A stretch of 64,000 nucleotides of DNA from Diogma glabrata (Eukaryota > Arthropoda > Insecta > Diptera > Cylindrotomidae): contig OY856188.1 in the NCBI GenBank assembly GCA_963693315.1, positions 147,559,096-147,623,095 of the forward strand, written 5' to 3'. A program made the position numbers and the translations under genes. Position 1 is the stretch's first letter; each line of letters starts with the position of its first letter. This document shows, in pieces, positions 9,880-20,212 of the stretch. Under the pieces are notes generated by a model. That model made no database searches. It was not told where the DNA came from and saw only the letters and a program-made list of their open reading frames with translations.

Positions 9880-11905
9880 AGATGTGAATGTCTCAAAGTC
9901 CTCTATTGGTTTTTACGTAAGCGTAACAAATTTTTGAAATGCATCGATGTCTCACATCCAAATTCAAGCTCTCTATCAGTGGTGACTGCAATATGAGAGC
10001 GAAATTTAGGAGATGCATGTGATGCATGCAATGTGCTGTCATCAGCAAAACTATGGATTGAGAGCACTGTGGAAATAAGTAAGTCATTAATATATAGAAG
10101 AAACAAGGTTGGTGGGCGTGAAAAACCTTAGGGGACCACCAGCATTGGTTGTGAAAATATTGGATATAATACCATCTAAATTAACACGAAGTTGGCGAGC
10201 TGTAAGAAAACTATGAATCCATGAGACAGTAAGATGATCTATGCCATAAGATTTTAATGTAGCTGAGAGATTTCTATGCCATACTTTATCAAATGCTTTA
10301 AAAATATCAAGTGAAATGCTGAATGTTTCACCATGGTTTTCCAGCGATGTGATACGTGGGCTAACAGAAGAACTGTTGCATGACTTCTACGAAAACCACA
10401 CTGCTTATCAACAATAATTCGTGACATCTCCAAATACGCTCTGAGATTGTAATTTCAAAGATTTTTCAAATATTTTAGCCGAATTGCAATTGGTCTAATT
10501 GTTAGGGTCTATCTTACTGCCTTTCTTTGATATGGGTAGAACCTCTGGGCAGCTTCCAAGAATCTGGAAATATTCCGGTTTTGTAAGATAAATAGAAAAT
10601 TTTTGTTAGAATTGGAGCTAGTTGCCTCTTAGCAAGTTTTTAAGAATGAGGGGTGGAATACCGTCGAGGCCAGCGGATTTATTTATATTGCTAGAAAGAA
10701 GCATTTTCCGTAAAATATTGCAGCGAAAAATAATTGGTTTCAATTTTGTTTCAACTGGGGAAATGAGTGTAGGAGAATTGGGAGGTGCAACTATGTTTGA
10801 GTTTTCTGCGAAAATACGACCCAATAGATCCGTCTTCTCTTTCGAGTCGCTCACGGGCATGTCATTCAGAACTAAGGTTCTAATAGAGGATTGAGTAAAA
10901 TTGCTCTGGACTAATTGAAAGAAACTACGTGAGCCAGATGGGTGATCGGCGAATTTTTTTGCTTTCTTTGTCGTTTTTTGCGTCTTCGTCCAAGTCTATT
11001 TTGTATTTACAAACTTATAGGCACTATTGGTTTCAGGTGTTTTATTTGAGTTAGACGTCTTAAATGCTTTGCGTTTATTCCGCCTAATCAACATTCCGCG
11101 TGAACCAAGGTTCAGTTTTAGGAGTGATTAGGGATTTGGAATAAACCGCTGCACTCCGTCTTTTATGATTTCAGAAACTCTAAATGCTGATGTGTTAGGA
11201 TCTTACTCAACACAACAAATAGTTTTCCAAGGTGTTTCTTTATAAAAGTTTCTCAGTCTCTCTCAGTCAGCGCGTTTATAATTCCAAACGCGACAAGGAT
11301 TGGCTTTAATTGGTGTCGATGATGGAAATTGCACTACTGCTACCATATTACTAAATGGTTCGATAAACCGAGGGGTTGTTCAACTTTTGTTTTCATTGTA
11401 TCTGGTTCGTTTGTCAAAAGCAGGTCCAGTGAATTATTCTTAAGATGTGTATTATCTGGGATTTTAGTGGGACACTATCATTTGAGTCAAACCATGATAA
11501 TCTGCGAATATCAGTTCGGTTTGTCTGCCTACGTCGTCAGTGCCTGTTGAATACTGAGCCATTCTTTATTATGAAAACTAAAATCTGCAATAATGACCAG
11601 TCTAGCTTTGGTGTAGTCCGTGGTAATTTTGTCTAGATTAGACGATATCTGATCGAAAATTCGGATTTCCTGAGTGAGAGTTTGGGGATCTAAAACAAAT
11701 ACACAGACACCATGTTTGTTATAAAAGGAATGTTCCAATTCGTAACTAGGCATAGGGTATTTATCGAGATCCAATTTCGATGCTTTGTCACTGACAATTG
11801 CTTCGGCGAGAAACAATATGTCAGGCTTATTAATGTAGTGATAAACATCGTTTAGGTTCGAATTGAGACCTCTTATGTTGATAAAATCAATGCTACGCAA
11901 AGACT
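9880..11905 (-). pseudogene. LINE F: decayed non-LTR retrotransposon, 3' end missing
   Basis: Minus-strand relic. Endonuclease start at 11900-11529 (FINIRGLNSNLNDVYHYI, KPDILFLAEAIVSD, VCVFVLDPQT, then IADFSFHNKEW). RT linker at 10860-10618 (KEKTDLLGRIFAENS, NKSAGLDGIPPLILKN). RT catalytic box at 10106-9893 (FLLYINDLLIS, HSFADDSTLHASH). The 3' part after the FADD box is absent. Closest relative in the window is LINE E at 52.8-55.6 kb (ANIRGLNVNLNSVHLYL, HSFADDSTLHASH). Many indels and stops; no coding capacity remains. Confidence 0.75.
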
Positions 11906-12204
11906 TACCCTTTACATTGGAGGTATAGATACTGAAATACGGCCAGGCCTAAATTTCAACACTACACAATACAAAAAAATCTGGGTTCCTCTGTCACAAA
12001 AACACGATAGCAGATTTCATGCAACAGTAGCTCGACAGTGGAAAACCAAAGAAATTGGAGATACAAAAGACAACAATTTAATTGAAGATTCTAAGTTGAT
12101 TCAAGTTGAAGTAAGACAAAAAAAGTTCATACTAAATATAAAACGAAATTTTATTTTTATTGTTACCAGGCAATTGAAATACATGGTATATTATTTAATT
12201 AGGA
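11906..12204 (+). pseudogene. Possible last two exons of an unrecognised host gene (remnant)
   Basis: Just past the 5' end of LINE F, an open + frame (from about 11906) reads TLYIGGIDTEIRPGLNF, IWVPLSQKHDSRFHATV, QWKTKEIGD and EDSKLIQVE, ending at a good donor (GAA|GTAAGA, near 12112). About 55 nt later a TTGTTACCAG acceptor at 12170 leads to AIEIHGILFN and a TAG stop, keeping phase 0. Composition looks protein-coding and unlike its neighbours. I do not recognise the protein. With LINE F upstream, the rest of the gene is cut off, so it may be a dead fragment or belong to an unknown element. Confidence 0.4.
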
Positions 12205-12275
12205 GCTAAAGTGCTACTTTTTGTGTTTGGTCATAGTTTGACTTATATCACTTTAGCTTCGAATTAAATACATAA

Positions 12276-12765
12276 TTTTTCGGCAAACGTTTAAATTTGT
12301 TATAACTATGAATTTAATACATCAAAATTTTTATAAATATGATTTATTACCGTCATAATTACGTCCAAAAAGTAAAAAACAATTAAATTTGTATAAATAA
12401 AATTTTTTATCAAAGCAAGCTCCTTTTCAAAATTTCATTATCCAATCGAACCATTTGTTATGTTTTGTTGTCATAGTTATACAATAATTCAAAATTTCAT
12501 AATCCAAACCGATCACTTGTTATTTTTTGTAGTCATAATTACATGCAATAATAAAAAATTTCATAATCCAATCAGATTACTTCTTATTTTTGTTGTCACT
12601 TGTCATAGTTATAAAATTTGTTTGAAAAATAAAGCAAAATAACAAATGTTACTTTACTGGTTTAAGGCGCCAGTAAAATAAAAATGGCGTTACTTTACGC
12701 CAGTAAGACTTTAACTAACTCCCTAGCGGCAGTAAAGTTAAACTTTACAGCCGTTTGCCGAAAAA
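12276..12765. mobile_element. MITE with TIR TTTTTCGGCAAACG
   Basis: A perfect 14-bp inverted repeat at the ends (12276-12289 and 12752-12765) and AT-rich interior with no ORF. Near the right end several CAGTAAAGT/ACTTTACTG segments make local palindromes. Three interior stretches starting AAAATTTCATAATCCAA are direct repeats. Target duplication not clear. Confidence 0.6.
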
Positions 12766-13585
12766 CAGATTTATGTCTTTAAAATAATAAATTTATAACT
12801 TTAATGCAATTAAAGTCAAAATTCTACCTGCCTACCGCCTGGTAACAGTACACATAAAATAGTAAATAATCTTTAAACAATCTCACGCGAATATATGTAA
12901 ACTTTTTATTTGAACCTCACTTTAACTATAATCACAGTACATACATATATTTAATTTTTTGATCTGTCTTTAAAAAGACAAACTGCAAAAACAAAATAAA
13001 ACAAACTTTTATAACTTCACTGTTTTTTAAATTTTTTTTTTGTTTTGAGAGATATGTATCTATTTATTACAGCAAATTAAAAAGGGTCGAGTCAAAATGT
13101 CGCAAAATTTTGCTGAACTTGACTGAAATTGCTTTTTAAAAAGTTCATTTAATAATAAAATATTTGATATTTAACACAAAAAAAAAATCTGAATCTAAAA
13201 ATCGCCATTTTTATAATTTTCCTTCAGAACAAAAAAAACTGATTCCCGACAGTCATATGCACAACGAATTTTATCTCTAAAACAAAAAATATGGCTAGTC
13301 CTAAACTTTCACAAGTGGTTAGATATAAAATAAGCTTCAATTTAGTTTAAAAAAAAAAAAAAAAAAAAGGCTATGCCATCTTTTTTTCAATTACACCATT
13401 TTTTTCTTATGTTACACCGTTAAAAATTATTTCAAAAAATTAACAGTGTACATTTTTAAAAACTTTGTTCTAATACCTATTCAACGACATATCATTTATC
13501 AAAATCGATTGAGTAGTTTTTCTACAATCGCTCGTCAAAATGCACTCACATCACAAAATAACAAAAATTGAGGGGCATACTGTGA
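12766..13585. other. AT-rich region without recognised gene
   Basis: Includes a 20-nt A run near 13350 and AT-rich low-complexity sequence. I see no coding pattern. Segments near 13085 (GGGTCGAGTCAAAATG) and 14713 (GGGGTCAAGTCAAAACG) are weakly alike on the two sides of the next transposon. Confidence 0.35.
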
Positions 13586-14634
13586 AGGGGGTCAATTCTA
13601 ACTTTATGAGGTGACTCAGTCATATGACTATTAAAAAAATCCAACTCAAAGAGCGTCACTCATTTATTCGAACTCAAAATTCTATGTTTTGCGATTCTAA
13701 GTCAAAAAGTGAGTGACTTCAAATCAATTTTCATAGAATGACTGTTTGACATTTAAAGAATTTTGTTACTGTCAATTTTATGTAAATTTGTGTTTGTTTA
13801 TGGAACATAATTCAAACTTGTATAAAAAATAGATCCTCTTATTAGGCGCCAAATAAGAGAAAATCATAGACATTTTGTTCGGTAAGATAAAATACATATG
13901 TTTCTCGATTTAAAATCAACATATACGTTCTACGATTTTTATTTTAAAAATAAAATACGAAAAAGACGCAGGAAAATTAGGGAGCGTAAATACAAGAAAT
14001 GCAGTAAATTTTCTAATAGTAGGCAGGAGATTTCGGGACCAAATTGTTTCTCAATTTTAATGTTTATTTTGTACATTTCAATATATCGTTTTTCACAGCT
14101 GCAAATTGTTTTTGCATTCGGCATTTCAAGTTTTCTCTTTCGTTTTTGCGGCAGGCTCGATGAATTTCGAATGATATTTGTCACAGAGGAGGTAGCATCT
14201 TTAGTTTTTACTCCCAGTTCTTCTGTAAAACCATCTCCATCTACGACATCGTATGTGATAATGCCTACCTTCTTGCTCTCAACTTCATCTAGCTCTAAAA
14301 TAGGATATCCCATTGCTCTGCAAGTTTACCTTTTCCATCCTCTGCAGATGAAAATTGGTTTCGAGCCAACTCCAAATGTTCCTCTAAATAATCAACTAGA
14401 GCAACCTTTTGGCTGTTTGTGGATGTTTTATCTAACTTTTTTTTAAATTTATCATTCGACATTTTTAATAAAAAACGGTAGTCACAGCTTTTTTTTTAAT
14501 GACTTTTTTGACATTTCAAAAGAGTTTGGAAAAAGTCATACGACCCAGATGGAATCGAAATTTGTGACTTCATTTTCGAAATTTCGAAATTCAAGTCATA
14601 TGACTTGGAGTCATCAAGTTAGAATTGACCCCCT
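13586..14634. mobile_element. DNA transposon with TIR AGGGGGTCAATTCTAACTT
   Basis: The left end AGGGGGTCAATTCTAACTT at 13586 pairs with AAGTTAGAATTGACCCCCT ending at 14634. Subterminal AGTCATATGACT palindromes occur on both sides. Length is 1049 bp. It carries one ORF of 124 codons on the minus strand. No clear target duplication, so the superfamily is uncertain. Confidence 0.7.
13939..14313 (-). CDS. Small ORF of the AGGGGGTC transposon, function unknown
   Basis: 124 codons starting MGYPILELDEVES. It includes a basic, NLS-like PQKRKRKLEMPN at about residues 55-66, then KTICSCEKRYIEMYKINIKIEK, a Cys-containing amphipathic segment, and ends in a hydrophobic, probably non-coding stretch. I do not recognise the family. 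Its place inside an inverted-repeat element suggests an element-encoded DNA-binding accessory protein or a remnant of one; that is inference. Confidence 0.35.
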   Translation of the reverse strand: MGYPILELDEVESKKVGIITYDVVDGDGFTEELGVKTKDATSSVTNIIRNSSSLPQKRKRKLEMPNAKTICSCEKRYIEMYKINIKIEKQFGPEISCLLLENLLHFLYLRSLIFLRLFRILFLK

Positions 14635-15004
14635 GGTCGAAAAAAAAAATTCTAAGAGAACTTGTATTTTTTATTTATCAAAGACTATCTATAAACAAAA
14701 AATAATGAAAATTGGGGTCAAGTCAAAACGTTGTTGAATCTTCGTGAAATTGCTCATATATAGTTTTAAAAACAATGCTTTCATGGTGCAATTGTTTTTA
14801 GTTTTGGGTAGAGGTATAGCAGTAAAGCATATCATTGAAAAATCAAACAACGGAAACTCATCGGAAATCATAACACCCAAAAGCTTACCCTGTGGAAAAG
14901 TCATTGCATTGAAAGATACAGCGAATTGTTTTCGATGTTCTGAAAATATCATACCATCGAAAAATCAATCAAATGATCGAAATTCATAAAAAAAAAAAAT
15001 CACA
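14635..15004. other. Possible unrecognised coding remnant
   Basis: Both strands are open here: a + frame (14744-14989) with NNAFMVQLFLVLGRGIAVKH, and a minus frame (14952-14689) with KQFAVSFNAMTFPQGKLLG. Base composition is less AT-biased than the array that follows. Neither matches a family I know. It could be transposon-derived. Confidence 0.2.
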
Positions 15005-16290
15005 AATTCATATTTCTTTCGAAATTCCAAAAATATTGTAAAAATTAAATAAAATCAAAAACTCAAACTTTTTTCAAACAAAATTCTAAAAATATTCCAA
15101 AAATTATTACAAAATCAAAGATTGAAACTTTTATCAAAAACTCTAAAAATATTGCATAAATTGTAACAAAATAAAAATTGTAACTTTTTCCAAAATTATA
15201 AAAATTATAATAAAATCAAAAATTTAAAATTTTTCAAAATCCTAAAAATATTCCAAAAATTTTTCAAAATTCTAAAAATATTCCAAAAATTCCTTACAAA
15301 ATCAAAAATTGAAACTTTTTTCAAAATTCTAAAAATATATATAAAATTCAAAAATTCAAATTTTTTTTTTCCAAAATTCTGAAAATATTCCAAAAATTAG
15401 AATAAAATCAAAAATTTTAAATTTTTCTAAATTTTAATAATATTCCAAAAATTCTTAAAAATTCAAAAATTTAAACTTGTTCCAAAATCTAAAAATATTG
15501 CAAAAATTATAACAATATCAAACATTGAAACTTTTTCCAAAATTATAATAAATCAAAAATTTAAAATTTTTCAAAATTCTAAAAATATTCCAAAAATTCT
15601 TACAAAATCAAAAATTGAAACTTTTTTCAAAATTCTAAGAATATATATAAAATTCAAAAATTTTTTTTTTCAAAATTCTAAAAATATTCCAAAAATTAGA
15701 ATAAAATCAAATATTTAAACTTTTTCTAAATTCTAAAAATATTCCAAAAATTCTTAAAAATTCAAATTTTTTCCAAAATTTTAAAAATATTGCAAAAATT
15801 ATAACAATATCAAAAATTGAAACTTTTTCCAAAATTATAAAAATTATAAAAAAATCAAAAAGTTTAAAATTTTTCAAAATTCTAAAAATATTCCAAAAAT
15901 TCTTACAAAATCAAAAATTGAAACTTTTTTCAAAATTCTTAAAATATATATAAATTCAAAATTTTTTTTTCAAAATTCTAAAAATATTCCAAAAATTAGA
16001 ATAAAATCAAATATTTAATCTTTTTCTAAATTCTAAGAATATTCCAAAAATTCTTAAAAATACAAAAATTCAAACTTTTTCCAAAACTCCAAAAATATTG
16101 AAAAAATTATAACAATATCAAAAATTGAAACTTTTTCCAAAATTATAAAAATTATAATAAAATCAAAAATTAAAAATTTTTCAAAATTCTAAAAATATTC
16201 CAAAAATTCTAACAATGTTCCAAAAATTCTTACAAAATCAAAAATTGAAACTTTTCCAAAATTCCAAAAATATTTCAATTAAAAAACTAT
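15005..16290. repeat. AT-rich minisatellite with higher-order repeats
   Basis: Built from ~50-60 bp subunits of the type CAAAATTCTAAAAATATTCC plus AAAATCAAAAATTGAAACTTT. A distinctive variant (AACTTTTTCCAAAATTATA) recurs at 15181, 15529, 15821 and 16129, so groups of five or six subunits repeat with a period of about 290-350 bp. Translations of this array are meaningless. Confidence 0.85.
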
Positions 16291-16329
16291 AACAAATTCA
16301 AAAATTTCTATGTTCAATTATATTTACGT

Positions 16330-16810
16330 AAACAAAGAGCTAAATTTTTTTTTCCAAAAAATTGTCTAAAAAAATAAATGAAATCATTTTTTTGACACAC
16401 TTGACAATATTTTTTTGACAAACTTATAATGCAATAGAATTCTCAATAATAATAATTTCATGTTCATTATACATTTCATTTCATACAAATAACTAACTTT
16501 ATGTTTTTCTAAAAAATAAATGAAAATCATTCTTTTGACACACTTGACATTATTTTTTTGACTAACTTATAATTCTCAATAATAATAATAAAATTTCATG
16601 TCGTACAAATAATTAATTTTATTTTTCCAAAAAATTGGGTAAAAAATAAGTAAAAAACTTTCTTTTGAAACACTTGACTATAATGCCATAATTCTCAATA
16701 ATAATAATAAAATTTCATGTCATACAAATAATTAATTTTATTTTTTCCCAAAAAGTTGGGTAAAAAAATAAATAAAAATCTTTCTTTTGACACACTTGAC
16801 AACATTTTTT
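16330..16810. repeat. Second tandem array, ~110-160 bp unit
   Basis: Roughly four units, each with TTTGACACACTTGACA, AATTCTCAATAATAATAAT and TTCATACAAATAA-type blocks and a variable AAAAAATTGGGTAAAAAAT segment. It directly follows the minisatellite but has a different unit. A GC-richer single-copy stretch (CGGCCGGCGTCGAG) follows at about 16850. Confidence 0.75.
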
Positions 16811-17250
16811 TCAATCCGTCCAGCGGTTTTCTAGATATCGTAGGTTGTGACGGCCGGCGTCGAGAAATGCCAAAAAAGTGGGGGTAAGAATTTCACTTTT
16901 GGCTCATGAATGCAATACTTAGGTATTTCAGACCGAAGTAAATAGGTCTTTCAGACCGAAGTAATATACTACCGTATATCTGGCAATCAATATTTTTATC
17001 TTTGAGGAGAGTATACTGTGTTTTTCGATTATATGAGTTTTTCATATAATAAATTATTCATTATATCCAATATTTTCGATATTGATTTTTTATGATTTGA
17101 TTGATTGATTTCGATGATTTGATTTTTTATTCGGGGTGTGATAATAGACAAGCTCCTCGCCCTACACCCTGGTTTACGCTAATAGTCTATTCAAACTTGG
17201 TAACCAAATATTTCATTTCGAACTCTTGGCTGTGATACAAAAAAATAAAA

Positions 17251-18048
17251 ATGATCCAAAATCACAGTAACAACGGTACTTCTCAACATCATAAAACAAA
17301 AAATATTGGACCCTCAGTCTGTATTTTGCAATTGAACATTGAAGGCATAAGCAAGTCAAAAACTGAACATTTACAAAGAGTATTAAAAGATTTCGATATC
17401 GACGTTGTAATTCTGCAAGAAACGCATGCAGCAGATGAAGCGCAACTTACCTCTAGAGGAAACATTGTTGGTTACAAATTAATTAGTGCTATTTACCATC
17501 AATCATATGGATCTGCCACGTATGTTAAGTCAGAAATCATGAACTGCACCCATGTGCTTACACAGACGGACAACGATATTCATCTTAATGTTGTTGATAT
17601 GTCGTACATGAAGATTGTAAACGTATACAAGCCTCCTAATACAGGATGGCCAGCTGCTACTCTACCAATATGTCACCACCCAGCAATATATACTGGTGAC
17701 TTCAATAGCCATCACACCCAGTGGTCCCACTCAAACAACAATCCCAATGACATACAACTGACTGACTGGGCAGATGATAACAACATGTTCCTGGTATATG
17801 ATGCGAAAGACATGAAAACCTTTAGATCTGCTAGATGGCGACGCGATTACAATCCCGACCTCTGTTTTTCCCCAAAAAACGAACAACGTAACCCTATTCC
17901 AATATCTAGGGCTGTCTTACAAGGTTTTCCACGCTCTTAACATCGTCCAGTAATTGTTGAGGTAGGAATCCAAATACCACTCGTTAACTCTACTCCTCAA
18001 CCTAGATGGAATTTTGACAAAGCTGATTGGGATAAATATAGGTCGGAG
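17251..18048 (+). pseudogene. LINE B endonuclease
   Basis: Opens at an ATG after the 5' UTR: CILQLNIEGISKSKTEHL, VVILQETHAADEAQL, YGSATYVKSE, IYTGDFNSHHTQWSH and YNPDLCF, the order of an AP-like endonuclease (QET, GDFNSHH boxes). A TAA at 17938 interrupts just before HRPVIVEVG, which continues the same frame, so it is a nonsense mutation and not a true end. This domain nicks the genomic target to start target-primed reverse transcription. Confidence 0.8.
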
Positions 18049-20212
18049 TTGGATGCCGTGATTCGCTGGATCCCACCCATTCCTAAAAATTATGATAGGT
18101 TCGTTGGAGCCATCATCTCAACTGCAAAGAAATGTATCCCAAGAGGCTTCCGTGAAGAATACATTCCTGGCTGGAGTAGAGAGAGTGATAAATTATATGA
18201 GGAGTACCTTAGTAGTGGTGAGGCAGACGTGGCTGATGACTTAATTTACTCACTGGACGCCGCGAGGAAGTAAACGTGGATTAGCGCTGTTGAAAACATT
18301 GATTTTTCCCACTCAAGCAATGAAGCTTGTAGTCTCCTTCAGAAACTGGGTGGCTCAAACTCCATCACTCGTGCTAACAATGAAATAAATCCGAAGACAT
18401 TGCAAATCATATCGTAAACATGTCTCGTTCTTCTATTAATCGCCTTCATAAGAGAACAATTAAACGCAAATTAAGAGAAATGAAGCGCAGTTGCTCGTTC
18501 CAATCGAAGTATGCGAACTCTTTTAGTAGCGAAGAACTAGATTCAGCTCTGTCCCACGGAAACGCAGCGGGCTACGATGGCATATTTCCAGAATTTCTTA
18601 GAAATGTGGGAAAAAATGTAAAACAATGGCTAACTAACTTTTTCTCGATTATCCTAGAAACCGGCAATCTTCCAAAACACTTTAAGACTACGAAAGTGAT
18701 AGCGATACTTAAACCAGGTAAACCATCCAATGAACCAGGAAGCTATCGCCCGATTGCCCTTTTGAGCACCTGCTATAAATTGCTAGAACGGCTCATATAC
18801 AATCGTAACGCACCGATATTGAATGAAGCTGATTTCCGTCCCAATCGCAGTTGCACTGACCAACAGCTCGCTTTAACATCCTACATCGAAGCTGGATATC
18901 AAAAACAATTGAAAACAGGCGCAGTATTTATCGATCTCACTGCAGCATATGACACAGTCTGGCGAATTGGGATTATATATAAGCTTTTCAATGCAATACC
19001 TTGTAACACCATCTCACGTTTAGTTAACAACATGCTGGTAATCGTGTATTCAAAGTTCATCTAAATAATTCCTGTAGTAGGGCTAAAATGCTTAACAATG
19101 GTTTGCCACAGGGTTCCCTCCTGGCGCCATTACTTTTTAATTTGTACATCCATGACGTTCCTGACACAACATCAAAGAAATTTGGGTACGCTGATGATTG
19201 GACCCTGGCCACTCAAAACAAGACATGGGTGTCTTGGAAGATTTGCTCTCAACTGACCTGGCGATAATGAATGACTATTTTCGAACGTGGAGCTTATTTC
19301 CTAATCTAAGTAAAACCGAGAGTTCTTGTTTCCACTTAAACAACAAACTGGCAAAACACGAACTATCAGTGTTATTTAACGGCACTGTCATTAAATACAA
19401 TCAAGTACCTGGGTATTACTCTCCATAGAACTTTCATTTAAGCTCCACCTAGAGAATACGTCAAAAAAACTTAAAACGAGAAACAATATATTGCATAAAG
19501 TGGCAGGCTCGACATGGGGTGCTACTCCAGCCACCCTACGCACAACTGCTCTAAGTCTGGTTTACTCAGTGGCTGAGTACGGCGCACCAGTCTGGCTGAA
19601 TAGCACACATACTCAAAAAGTTGACTGTCAGCTGCATGCCGCGATGCGTACTATAAGTGGTACTATCAGGTCCACTCCTTTACCTTGGCTCCCCGTGTTA
19701 AGCAATATCGCTCCACCTGCACTCAGACGCTCGCATGCACTCATGCGTGAACATAAAAAGTTAACCAACAACATCACGTTACCCATCATCAATATCACGG
19801 TGAACACACTAGTTGTCGATTGAAGTCAAGAAAGCATCCACATAAAACTGCCAGCAACCTGTTGTCAACTAATTTTAATATCTTTGATGCCTGGGACACC
19901 TCCTGGAATGATTACAACACTCCTGGTGTTTCTATTACTAACCCGAAATCTGCCCAACCTGGTTTCGATCTTCCACGTCATACCTGGACCACACTAAACC
20001 GAATAAGAACGAATCATGGACGTTGTGCTGATTCTTTCTACAAGTGGGCATCTCAGAGTTTCCTCAATGTGACTGCGGAGCTCCACAACAAACCATAAAA
20101 CACATTGCAACTGTGTGTCCACTTCGACGATACAATGACGACATCTAAGACATCCAATTGGCAACTCTTGACGTAGTAGCATGGATAGACTCACTCGATA
20201 TAGACATCTAAT
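18049..20212 (+). pseudogene. LINE B reverse transcriptase (multiple stops and frameshifts)
   Basis: Same frame order as the intact family D copy: NAAGYDGIFPEFL, ILKPGKPSNEPGSYRPIAL, VFIDLTAAYDTVWRIG, GLPQGSLLAP, FGYADDWTLA, LPWLPVLSNIAPPALRRS and LPRHTWTTLNRIRTNHGRC. Disruptions: a TAA at 18271 where copy D has CAA; a short deletion at ~18825 removing the residues before ADFRPNRS; and further frame changes near 19035, 19200, 19410, 19800 and 20045. Inactive in this copy. Confidence 0.85.

Noticed and set aside
13898..14446. 182-codon + frame across the AGGGGGTC transposon
   Set aside because: It overlaps the minus ORF, is Phe/Ser-rich, and has no recognisable motif; the minus frame with its NLS-like segment is the better candidate.
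13081..14760. A tandem duplication flanking the AGGGGGTC transposon (GGGTCGAGTCAAAATG and GGGGTCAAGTCAAAACG)
   Set aside because: Similarity covers only a few tens of bases of AT-rich sequence and could be chance.
15005..16810. CRISPR-like regularly spaced repeats
   Set aside because: Units are contiguous and degenerate, without unique spacers, and the genome is eukaryotic.
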